From Isoetes taiwanensis (Eukaryota > Streptophyta > Lycopodiopsida > Isoetales > Isoetaceae), in contig JAJEKV010000013.1 in the NCBI GenBank assembly GCA_021234155.1, positions 4,026,028 to 4,090,027 of the forward strand: a stretch of 64,000 nucleotides of DNA, read 5' to 3'. The position numbers and the translations under genes are program-made. This document shows positions 12,291-20,940 of this stretch, piece by piece; positions within the stretch are counted from its first letter, which is position 1; each line of letters opens with the position of its first letter. Under the pieces are notes generated by a model. The model saw nothing but the letters and a program-made list of their open reading frames with translations, was not told where the DNA came from and did no database searches.

Positions 12291-13225
12291 AATTCACATC
12301 TTCCTCATCACTAGCGATACCATCATCCCAATATCGTCTATGGCCAGGACCATTTCTTTCAATAGGCACAAACCCTACAGCTAATCCAAATAGTATCGTC
12401 CTCATATCATAAGGCATGCAATGACTAGGATTGAATAAGACATTCCAAAGTTTTAACTCTATGCTCGTTAATATGAGCAGTGTTAGAAGGAATTATCCAT
12501 GAATTAGACAAGGTAAATTTTCCAGGTCTACACATGTCAAACTAGCAGTCAAGCTCTGATTACCATGATAGTACACCAAGTGAGCCGCCCTATTCAAGAG
12601 ATTTTTATTGTCTAAAACAACAAGACTCTTGGTGTCACCAGCCCCCCACCTTCACTATAAGTCCTTCGCTTTTTCAATAACAGATTCACTGATGTTATGA
12701 AGATGGCAGACATAATGAACCTTACCAATATCTTTCATACAATAACCAACCATGCCATCAAAACAATGAAGATGGTTATTCTTTAGAGCCTTACAAACCA
12801 AAGCAACACTTGGTGGCTTCCAAAGCCAATTGAAATCTTTCTTAATAGCATCATTCATGGCCCTTAGAGTCTTGAAACAGCCTCTAAGTACGGCTTGGCA
12901 GTGCAAATCATCCATGGTAGCACCATGCTCTAATGCTATTGTCCCAGACAAACATCTTCTATTGCAAAACCCAACTATGGCATCATAAAAACTCATAGGA
13001 ACATCTTGCCCAGAAAGCTCCAATGTCGCACTACCATCGATGGCAGACTAGTCTTGTCCAAAAGAAGCCCCACCAGAAGAACCTCCAATTTGAGGCCCTC
13101 CAAAAGAGCCTCCGATTGGCAAAGAGCTCAAAGATGGAGGCATAGGTCCGTCTACTCCCTTACCTCTTCTAGCTGCCTTCTTCAAAACATATTGACACAG
13201 ACAAAACAAAAAAACCAAGACAAGT
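12290..13225 (-). pseudogene. Replitron-like (HUH-type) protein fragment, copy A'
   Basis: This is the better preserved partner of 3720-4640. The piece 12655-13023 reads ELSGQDVPMSFYDAIVGFCN, FNWLWKPPSVALVCKALKN, NHLHCFDGMVGYCMKD and VHYVCHLHNISESVIEKAKD. It keeps HLH, which fits the His-hydrophobic-His motif of HUH nucleases, and GYCMKD follows with a Tyr and Lys spaced as YxxK. Beyond two stop codons the frame goes on as SLVVLDNKNLLNRAAHLVYY, then the piece 12223-12417 (MRTILFG...). Upstream is a Gly/Ser-rich segment (IGGSFGGPQIGGSSGGASFG). Family name is from memory; in classical Rep proteins the HUH and Tyr motifs are further apart, which argues for caution. Confidence 0.45.
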
Positions 13226-13845
13226 CCCTCAGGCTAAGCCGATGGAGCAAAGGAACAAACACAGACGATTTGACAAAAATATATGACCCGACACCTCACT
13301 GTCCAAGAATAACAACCCATGTAAAGGATCGCCATCAGTTCAAAAAGGATCTTGTTTCGAATGTTTCAAATCCAGCATGTCACCATCAGCTTTTACTGTA
13401 TTTTTATACGAATAAAGTCAAAAGCCTGAGACAATCTTATGTAATAAATGTACATTTTGTGATTTTGGCCACACTATTAATATGAAGATCCTTCAATATA
13501 TTCTTCGTCATTGAGTTATTCATCTCGTCTAATATAATTTATATTTGCAAGATTCGATTTCCTAGATTCTATCACCGAGGCATTAACCTTGGTCGTTCAT
13601 CGCTTTGCAATCAGATCGTTACCATCTATTTTTTCTTTTAGCACAACGTTGCCTTGCACTGCCGCCTTCCAACGACATACTTTGCGGTCTGGCACAGACT
13701 GAAGCAAGGGCAAGGCGATGCTCATGGCATTTAGGCATCTCGGTCAAGAAAGAATGTGTTAAAAAAAACTCCTAGAAAAGACACGATTTTTGTTTTTCCT
13801 GCAAGAAGCATTGTGAAACGATTTAACTCCGGCACTCTACGACCA

Positions 13846-14216
13846 TAAAGCACAGTTTCATTATTTATGGACTTTCCACAAGTCCATAAATATCTCAAAT
13901 TATCGCCAGTGGTAAGAATATAGGGTATTTTGTTGAAAATAGTGACATGATTTTGTGCTGAGCTTAAAAAAAACTCGGATTCCATGCGGGTAGTTGACAT
14001 GGCAGGCCGTGGAACCCAATGCGAATTTTTAGATTTCGTCATTTCTTGTTATTAAAATGAGCCACAATTTCGGGAATCGTGCAAGTAGGTGAGATAGGAG
14101 GTCCCTTCATCCAGTCTCTTCATTGTCTCTTCATTCTATCTCTTCGTGCAAGCACCTTCATTCGCTCTCTTAGATTCATTTCAGGTCACTCAGAATGGTC
14201 GCGACTAGGCGCAAAC
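13846..14216. other. Non-coding stretch before the 14-23 kb gene cluster
   Basis: No recognisable coding sequence. It begins with the inverted host flank described for copy A' and passes into a segment with repeated tctcttc motifs upstream of the start codon at 14217, which may be a 5' leader. Confidence 0.4.
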
Positions 14217-14686
14217 ATGGACACACCATCACCAAATGCGCCTCATATTAGTGAGGCAATCTTAGCCCATGCGAATCAGTTGCAGGTGGAGGTACAAAAC
14301 GAGATGAACCAGATCCGAAGAGAGAAGTTAGCGCCCAACTCACGAAGCTCCTCAAAGGGGATGGGTTGGTAAAGGATGGCGACGAGGAAGAACTCAATAG
14401 GGTGGAGCTGGAGGACTGCCTCATATCATTGAAATTTGTATTCTGTGGCAAAGGCACCGAAAAGGCTGCTGAAAATGGAGGACGTTTGGATGCACAACAC
14501 GTTCTGACCTCTGTTTAAGAAGCTTTACAAGAAGCAAAGAAGACAATGTGAAGGTTTGGTAACCAAGCTCATCGTCAGCAGTGGTCACTCTCTCAAAGAC
14601 TTGGATGACTGGCTGGATCTGTACAGTCGAAGTCATATCGATGAGTTCGATCTGGGGGATCTTATTCAGGTTGAACTGGGCATTGA
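14217..14686 (+). pseudogene. Unknown ~155-residue protein of the 14-23 kb cluster
   Basis: Begins MDTPSPNAPHISEAILAHAN and runs with two frame changes: QLQVEVQNEMNQIRRE, then VSAQLTKLLKGDGLVKDG and ELNRVELEDCLISLKFVFCG, then FKKLYKKQRRQCEGLVTKLI, HSLKDLDDWLDLYSRSHIDE and a stop after QVELGID. The charged, amphipathic pattern suggests an alpha-helical adaptor or coiled coil rather than an enzyme. I do not recognise it. It is convergent with the minus-strand gene ending at 15006. The breaks could be sequencing errors, as each restores a sensible frame by one base. Confidence 0.4.
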
Positions 14687-14937
14687 CTGAAGCTTTGGTC
14701 TTTTATATTAAATGTTGTCTATTATCTAGTATGTTTGTGTTGAATTAGCCATGTCCTGTAAGACCTATGTATTTTCTTTATCTAAAAGAATACCAAACTG
14801 TTGGTTAATTAATATTGTAAACACTGGAAAGTAATACCAAAAATATTAGACATGTCTTTATTTTCTTGGATCATGTACATAAGTTATTTCACTCAATTTG
14901 ATTCTAAAAACATATACATTGAGGTACAGAGGATGCG

Positions 14938-14959
14938 AAATTGGGCGCCCGCCTAATTT
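14938..14959. repeat. Single 22-bp palindrome, half-site AAATTGGGCG
   Basis: Half-site AAATTGGGCG, a CC centre, then the complementary half with one mismatch (CGCCTAATTT). It lies just downstream of the stop codon of the minus-strand gene. It is the same palindrome that forms the arrays at 17229, 19280 and 21914. Confidence 0.75.
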
Positions 14960-15005
14960 GCACCCCACTAACTTGCAAAATAGATCGTATGACAACATAA
15001 AATGC

Positions 15006-15919
15006 TTAAGGGTCCACCCCTTGATCAGCTGACATATCGGTGTGACCAACTTCACTTTGTTCTCCCCCTCCCTGTGCCGCTTGCTTCAGGAGCTCCATCT
15101 GGGCCAGGAATTCTTCAGAGGTTAGTGTAGCGTCAACACCCTCATTCTCAACCTCATCGTCCATTTGAACCTCATCCCCCTTCTCAACTTCCTCGTCCTC
15201 AACATCAGCCTCTTTCACAACCTCAAGCTCCTTTTCAACCACAACCCCAACCTCCTTTTCTTGCTCTGATGGCAGTGGGTCCACAGGTTGAGCCTCTTGT
15301 GTCTCCAATACAACAGAAGGTTCTTGGTCCTTGAGGAGTAGCTGCGTAAACTTCGAGCTACCCTCGACCAGATCTTGGGTGCACACTAGTGCAGTGCCCG
15401 CCAAAGCATTAATGTTCTCCTTCTTCTTTCTAAAGAAAGACATGTCCTTTGCTCCAAAACCTGCAACCTTTCTCAAATGGTCTGTGAGAGAATCCTTAGA
15501 CATCCGAAGAGTGGATTGCAACTCTTGCACCATTTGTGCAGGGAATGGACAAGGAGGTGGAGGAGTGGTCGCTACTGTACTTGCCTTGGAGCCGCTTGCT
15601 TTCTTTTTTCCCTCTGCTATCTTTTGCAATGCACGGGCTCTCGATTTCTTCTCGTCCAGCATTACTTCGAGTTGATCAAATATCTGAACAAGTTTAAGCT
15701 GTATATTCTCATCAATCTCAAATGCAGTGGCTTTATACCCTTCGCACATAGCTGCACGGCTAAACGATCCTCCGGAGAAGAAATCAAGGACACTGCAACA
15801 CTCAAGCATAAATTTCCGCACTAGGTATGTGCATGTCCTGGAATCTAATTGATGTGGCAAAAGGGCACCCGCGCCTCCTGCCACACTCTTGTCACCCCAA
15901 GGCCGATACAACCAGTATG
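15006..15919 (-). CDS. Cluster gene, last exon: possible SAM-methyltransferase-like region and acidic tail
   Basis: The acceptor is tttccttcag just before 15919, giving an exon that begins A-YWLYRPWGDKSVAGGAGAL. Then comes VLDFFSGGSFSRAAMCEGY followed by AFEIDE. The pattern VLDxFSGGxxxRAAxxxGY...xExD resembles motif I and the acidic residue of N4/N6-type DNA methyltransferases; no DPPY-type catalytic motif was seen, so catalysis is doubtful. The remainder is a Lys-rich helix (EKKSRARALQKIAEGKKK), a Pro-rich linker and a long Glu-rich tail (VVEKELEVVKEADVEDEEVE) ending DQGVDP. The frame is intact for about 304 codons. Identification as a methyltransferase is tentative. Confidence 0.5.
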
Positions 15920-15994
15920 CTGAAGGAAAGTACACAACCGTTATAAGTGGTATTGAAAAGAAATGGACAGAGACACAAGTTTAAATCATGTTAC

Positions 15995-16112
15995 CTATTG
16001 CGCACTCATGATCGGGGAGGTTCTTCTCTATGTCCTCCACTTCTTTCAAGTGCTGCGAAAACTTCGAATACTCTTGAGGATGGTCCGCGTCGTTGAAGCA
16101 TAGATTCGCAAA
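15995..16112 (-). CDS. Cluster gene, short internal exon
   Basis: The exon is bounded by an acceptor cctctcgcag before 16112 and a donor AATAG|gtaaca after 15995. It translates without stop as FANLCFNDADHPQEYSKFSQ, then HLKEVEDIEKNLPDHECAI, and joins in phase (one base left over) to the exon at 15919 to give ...ECAIAYWLYRPWG. Good splice sites at both ends and an open phase-matched join support a real gene model. The intron that follows is only about 75 bases. Confidence 0.6.
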
Positions 16113-16347
16113 CTGCGAGAGGAAGGGTCATTCATATCATGGGGCGCTCCCACCCATACTTGGTCTCATGGCCACATACATTACGTGATCCAACAAGAGT
16201 CGGCGTATTTTTTTAAAAACACGAGAGGAAGGGTTTCTCTTTTTAGGATCATGGTACGCTCCCACCCATACACGACTACCTCTGTCTATAGTCTTCATGG
16301 CGGACAAGCATTCAATTTTTTAAAAAAACGATGCGGGTATAAAGTAA

Positions 16348-17118
16348 TTATTTTTTCAAAAAGATCGTGATCCAATATAGTTGTTGGTCCGTTAGCACAC
16401 TGATCTGGTCCAAGAACTTCTGGTAATCCTCCATGCTCCATTTCCTGATATTTCTGAAATCACATCCGATAAACCGAGCAGAGGTATTGACCACATCAAC
16501 TGACATCCCCAGAGGACTCACACGGTAGCATTTGAATGATTTAGATCCCTCTTCCACCGGTCCACGCAGATATTCATTAACCTTTAGGATAAGAGCCTTT
16601 GGAAGGTTAAGCTTTTCTGCCTCCTTGCGGCTATCAACCCAATCACCTACACTGTTGGCGAACATTAACATCAAATTTTCCGTAAATATTGGATGAATTT
16701 TCCTCAAATCTACCATGTTGTCAACTTTGAGCTTCTTTACATCTTTCAGATATTTAAGGAGTGCACGCTCGACAGTGCCAATCTTCTTCAGTTCTCCCGC
16801 ACGGATTTTCATGACACGCCTATCAGTGTAATTTTTAGTGGTCTTGATGTACGTGGTGGCTGTCATGATCTCTGTCAACAGTCTTTGCAAATCCATTGGA
16901 TGCATGGACTTTAAAGGTCGGCACTTGTTATTCGTGAACATTCTCAGCCGGTCCTTAACCACTATCGTCTCACCCAATTCATCTTTTAGTTGCTCTTCAT
17001 AGAACAACTGAGCCACTTGTAGGCACATATTCCAAGTTTCGTCATCCAAGTACACGAAGTAATCGTAATCTCGCATGCTAAGTTTCTTCAAAGTCTGCTT
17101 CGCTATAGTGAGCCAATC
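16348..17118 (-). CDS. Cluster gene, middle exon, Lys-rich helical region
   Basis: An acceptor gctgtgcag precedes 17118 and the exon opens with DWLTIAKQTLKKLSMRDYDY. It is open for about 255 codons: FVYLDDETWNMCLQVAQLF, ELGETIVVKDRLRMFTNN, TTKNYTDRRVMKIRAGELKK, LMLMFANSVGDWVDSRKEAE and SFKCYRVSPLGMSVDVVNTS. I do not recognise a domain. The 3' boundary is uncertain; the stop at 16348 probably lies in the intron, which contains a duplicated segment (cgagaggaaggg...cgctcccacccatac at 16115-16160 and 16220-16275). Confidence 0.5.
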   Translation of the reverse strand, partial: DWLTIAKQTLKKLSMRDYDYFVYLDDETWNMCLQVAQLFYEEQLKDELGETIVVKDRLRMFTNNKCRPLKSMHPMDLQRLLTEIMTATTYIKTTKNYTDRRVMKIRAGELKKIGTVERALLKYLKDVKKLKVDNMVDLRKIHPIFTENLMLMFANSVGDWVDSRKEAEKLNLPKALILKVNEYLRGPVEEGSKSFKCYRVSPLGMSVDVVNTSARFIGCDFRNIRKWSMEDYQKFLDQISVLTDQQLYWITIFLKK

Positions 17119-17228
17119 CTGCACAGCATAGTAAACTTAGCATATTTGAAATATATGGTCTCAAAATTGAGCAATGCACAAGCTAACATGCAATGCACAT
17201 GGGGGCCAATGCACATGAGGGCCATCCC

Positions 17229-17464
17229 AAATTGGGCGCCCGCCCAATTTCATAGCCAAGGGGATGCAATTTAACATGCTTAATGCACATGGGCCAACCC
17301 AAATTGGGCGCCCGCCCAATTTGCTAGCCAAGAGGCTACAAGTAACATGGTGAGTGCACATGGGAGGCCTCCCAAATTGGGCGCCCGCCCAATTTGATGG
17401 CCAAGGGGATGCAATTTAACATGCATAATACACATGGGGGCGTCCCAAATTGGGTCACCAATTT
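17229..17464. repeat. Intronic palindrome cluster (3 perfect and 1 degenerate)
   Basis: Perfect 22-bp palindromes (half-site AAATTGGGCG, CC centre) at 17229-17250, 17301-17322 and 17374-17395, plus a reduced form at 17447-17464. Spacing is 72-73 bases and the intervening sequence is itself repeated (aaggggatgcaatttaacatg, gcacatggg). The cluster lies in an intron of the minus-strand cluster gene. Confidence 0.85.
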
Positions 17465-17514
17465 GATGAGAAAAAAAATCGCATGAAGAATTAGAAGTGA
17501 CTTCATGAATATGC

Positions 17515-17697
17515 TTATCTTGGGATAGTCCACGCTTTCCCTTCTTCGCTTTCCATAGAATGCCCATTGATTCCTTTAGTGCTTTGTATTTTTTCAAGTA
17601 AACATCCCGATGGATGGTATTCTTGGTGATATCGTTGCTCTCTCTGGCTGACCTTCACATATTCAAGAGGGGAGTGAGGTTCCCGCCAACACGACAT
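17515..17697 (-). CDS. Cluster gene, exon preceding the palindrome-bearing intron
   Basis: One frame gives MSCWREPHSPLEYVKVSQRE and another continues ITKNTIHRDVYLKKYKALKE, then SMGILWKAKKGKRGLSQ. A one-base shift in the agagagag run near 17640 joins them. Upstream is a pyrimidine-rich acceptor (tctttttcttctacgctaaaa, present as a tandem duplicate at about 17700-17745). The exon is followed by the intron holding the 17229-17464 palindromes. The function is unknown. Confidence 0.35.
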   Translation of the reverse strand: MSCWREPHSPLEYVKVSQREQRYHQEYHPSGCLLEKIQSTKGINGHSMESEEGKAWTIPR

Positions 17698-17769
17698 TTT
17701 CTTTTTAGCGTAGAAGAAAAAGATATTTTAGCGTAGAAGAAAAAGATAAGATCTTTCAGATGCGCCCTT

Positions 17770-19138
17770 TCTGCTGGCCATTCCAAGGCCTGATTAACAA
17801 GAATTTGGGCAACTGCAGTGGTGTGATTGCCATTTACAATCTAGAATTCTGCATTGTCCAAATCGCTGGCCTTCTTCCACTTGATTACGCACGCCCGATT
17901 AATGCGGATCAAAGGGTACAACATCCGCAGACAAGGTGGATGCATCCGACATTAATAAACGATTCATAGAGTGTATCTACATGTTCAGGACTGATGACCC
18001 TGCAAGTCATATTTGCAGGTGCTTGATGCATTTTAAATATATCCACCTCTATTTCGAATCCAACTCCAAGAGGATAGATCCTTTCCCTGTGCTTAATGTT
18101 GATCAATGCGCTTTGTGACAGCTCACGTCTGCTTTCCTGGGTCAAGGCCCCGCCAGATGTCGAGCACTTAACAATTTGCCTGTCATCTTCCTCTGAGCTT
18201 GTCCCAGTCTCACTCCCCCCATCGGATCCACCTGATGTGGATGGAGGAGTCGAGTCTCTTCTTTTCTTCGACGAGGAAGCTATTGCCTCGTGTTGACTTC
18301 GTTTTTTTACTTGCTTTTCTGGTGGGGACTGCTCAGATACCTCCTGCGATCGAATGCTTAGGTCCGGGCTACGTGATCTTCTTCGCATACCACCAAGAAT
18401 CATTTTTGGCGTTGGTGTTTCTGATCTTTTCTTTTTAGGAACATTATATTTTTCTGATGACACGGCTATGGGCTTCTCTGTGCCCTTCGGTCCTTCATTC
18501 TTTCTAGAAACTCCATAACGTGACCTCAACCACGCCGTGTCATAGACCTTTGGTTGGTTCTTCCCATGATATTCTGTGTAAAGGGCCTTTGATCGATTTT
18601 GTTTGTGATCGAGTATGCACTGTCTAACTGTATTAAATCCATCTATAATATCTCCCCGTTTGGTGAGTCCAGATCTCTCAAGGCTTTCGTAAGAAGCCAG
18701 GACCCAGCCCTTGGCCTGACACGAATGTGGAGCCTCTGTGATGCTTGCATGCATTAGCTGAGGATTGTAAGTTTTAAAGGGTAACCTGTATCCTTGAAAT
18801 GACTTATCAAGCACGTCTTCCACGACAACATCTATCTCGTTGGCAACCTCAGTGCTCACAGTCATGTCAATTGCTATACCAGCATTCTGTGTCCTCTGAG
18901 TCCCGGGCTCAGCAAAGTACAAGCACAGATCCTTCAGATGATTTGTGCTAGAGCCAGGGTGGATTGGGCCTACCTCTATGCACCATGAAAACTTATCGGC
19001 TACAGCCGTCATTAGCTCTGGGACGACTTCAATACCATTGAACTGAATGCTCGACTCTGTTTCCTTTGCTGCAGCAAATGCCTGTGCCAACGGAGGGCCA
19101 GCTCCAGGTACACGTGCAGTTTGTTTAGTTCTGGCCAT
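17770..19138 (-). CDS. Cluster gene, first coding exon: histone H3 tail mimic and possible ParB/Srx-like region
   Basis: The protein begins MARTKQTARVPGAGPP: residues 2-9 are identical to the histone H3 N-terminus around K4, after which similarity stops and no histone fold follows. The middle contains NPQLMHASITEAPHS and KGWVLASYESLERSG, then a long Ser/Lys/Arg-rich, probably disordered nuclear segment (KKKRSETPTPK, KKRRDSTPPST). The end reads IYPLGVGFEIEVDI and RVISPEHVDTLYESFINVG, and after a frame change near 17940 FxIVNGNHTTAVAQILVNQ. The pair HVDxLxESFxxxG ... VxGNHxxAVA resembles the N-terminal ParB/sulfiredoxin-like fold, where G-x-H-R binds nucleotide; here Thr replaces the usual Arg. 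An acceptor (ttatgcag) lies five bases before the start codon, implying a 5' UTR intron that contains the 19280-19960 array. Confidence 0.55.
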
Positions 19139-19279
19139 GGGTGCTGCATAACATCATTCATTAATCCCATTAGTAGTGTATGCAAGCATTAAAACAAGGT
19201 AGGGGAGGTTAGGAAGGGGAGGTTTTGCCTAATTTGACACAGCAGAGGAAGTTAGGAAGCACAGACATGCCAGAGGGTG

Positions 19280-19960
19280 CCAAATTGGGCGTCCGCCCGA
19301 TTTGCCACCCCAGAGGAGGTTTGGATGCAGGAGCAGAGGCAAGAGGATGCCAAATTGGGCGCCCGCCCGATTTGCCACCCCGGAGGAGGTTTGGATGCAG
19401 GAACAGAGGCAAGAGGAGACAAATTGGGCGCTTAATTTGCCGAGAGAGGAGGAGGTTGGGAAGCACGAGAGGCTGTGAGGGTCCCAAATTGGGCGCCCGC
19501 CCGATTTGCCACCCCAGAGGAGTTTTAAAAGCAAGAACAGAGGCAAGAGGGTGCCAAATTGGGCGCCCACCCGATTTGCCACCCCAGAGGAGTTTTGGAT
19601 GGAGGAACAAAGGCAAGAGGAGACAAATTGGGCTCACCAATTTGCCGCACTGCAGGAGGTTAGGAAGCATGCAGTTGCCAGAGGGTGCCACCGCCTGATT
19701 GGCCACCCTGCAGGAGGTTTGGATGCAGGAAGAGAGGCAAGAGGGTGCCAAATTGGGCCCCGCCGATTTGCCACCCGAAGGAGTTTTGACCTGAGGGAGG
19801 TTAGGAGGAAGCCCAATTTGCAGCACTGCAGGAGGTTAGGAAGCACAGACGGGCCGAGGGTGCCAAATTGGGTGCCACCTGGGATTGGCCACCCCTGCAG
19901 GAGGTTTGGATGCGAGGAACAGAGGCAAGAGGAGACAAATTGGGGCCTGGCCCAATTTGC
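19280..19960. repeat. Palindrome array upstream of the H3-mimic start codon
   Basis: About ten units of roughly 70 bases, each with the palindrome or a decayed form (19282, 19352, 19421, 19485, 19556, 19624 and onward) separated by a conserved spacer (gccaccccagaggaggtttg gatgcaggaacagaggcaag). The outer half is often CCGATTT rather than CCAATTT. The array lies between the start codon at 19138 and the divergent gene at 20941, probably within the 5' UTR intron. Confidence 0.85.
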
Positions 19961-19999
19961 CACAAAGACGCTTGAGGCAATTTGCGCGAGAGGCAAGAG

Positions 20000-20940
20000 G
20001 ATCACAAACCGGGCTCCGTGAGTAGGTTTAGAAGCATGGAAGCAGAGGGGTGTGTGGATGCATGGAAACGGCTTCCGTGGTATTTAGAAAGATCCAATGG
20101 GCGGAGGGTTATTTGGTGCGAGGGACAATACTCGAGGTACTAAGTAACAACCAAGCGGCCAGAGGTGCGCGCCAAAGGGTTTAGAAGCATAGAAACCAAA
20201 AATGATGGATGTAGGATAGCTGAGAATTTCATTTAGGGTGGACTGCTTATGGCCAGTGGCTTATCGCCTGCAGTAATATAATAAACTAAAGTTGAACAAA
20301 AAAGCAGTACCTTTTCCTTCCTTCAAGGGTCGTTTTTCCATGAAATCAGTGGCGCCTGGATGCTCAGAGACAGCGCTTAGAAGAAATGAAACCTGGCGCA
20401 ATCACTTTCAAGACGATAGGCGCAGCGTGAACCTCAAAGAATGCAAGTGTTCTCGGAAAAATGAATGAGCAAGCGAAAAGGAATGGGCGGTGAGATTGAA
20501 CAGGTGAATCACAAGTGGCAGCCATGCAAATGAAGAGCCTTAAACATAGACCTTTTTAACTAAATATAGACCAAAAGAAGTAACAATAAAAATAGACTTC
20601 TGCAATAAATGTGCTCGAAACATTAAATGCGGATTTTTAAATTAATATAGACGTCGTGGAAGTTAAATTTTAAATTTCGAATTCTCACGGGGCCCGCCCA
20701 ATTTTAAATTTCTATTACGGCACGCCCGCCCCAATTTGAATTTAAAATTACGGGCCCGCCCGCCCCAAATTGAATTTAAAATTACGGGCCCGCCCGAATT
20801 TGAATTTGAATTTATATTACGGGCCCACCCGCCCAATCAAACTCTGGTGGGAGAATTGAATTTTGAATTACTCTCACGGAAGCGGAGCGACTAAGCCATT
20901 TCGTTCTCTCACATTCTTGGGCGGCTACTTGTTCGGCGGA
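20000..20940. promoter_or_regulatory. Divergent intergenic region of the cluster
   Basis: Lies between the 5' ends of two divergently oriented genes and contains no coding sequence. At 20690-20840 it has a compact GC/AT minisatellite of about 45 bases alternating acgggcccgcccg with aatttgaatttaaaatt, which reuses the CGCCC and AATTT elements of the palindrome. A shared bidirectional promoter is an inference from geometry; no TATA box was assigned with confidence. Confidence 0.4.

Larger units (their letters stand above)
11964..13845. repeat. Duplicated chimeric unit, copy A'
   Basis: Matches 3408-5230. The sequence to its right (aagcacagtttcattattta) is the reverse complement of the sequence just left of glycine-rich unit B at about 33505-33530 (ttaatgaaactgtgcttca), so this copy sits at a related host site in the opposite orientation to copy A. 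Confidence 0.75.

Noticed and set aside
19090..19138. MARTKQTAR as the remnant of a true histone H3 gene
   Set aside because: Similarity ends after the first nine residues and a long unrelated protein with splice-supported exons follows.
19209..20021. Frames of up to 205 codons across the palindrome array
   Set aside because: They are repeats of the minisatellite translated on both strands (e.g. PNLAP, GGRPIW) and carry no protein signal.
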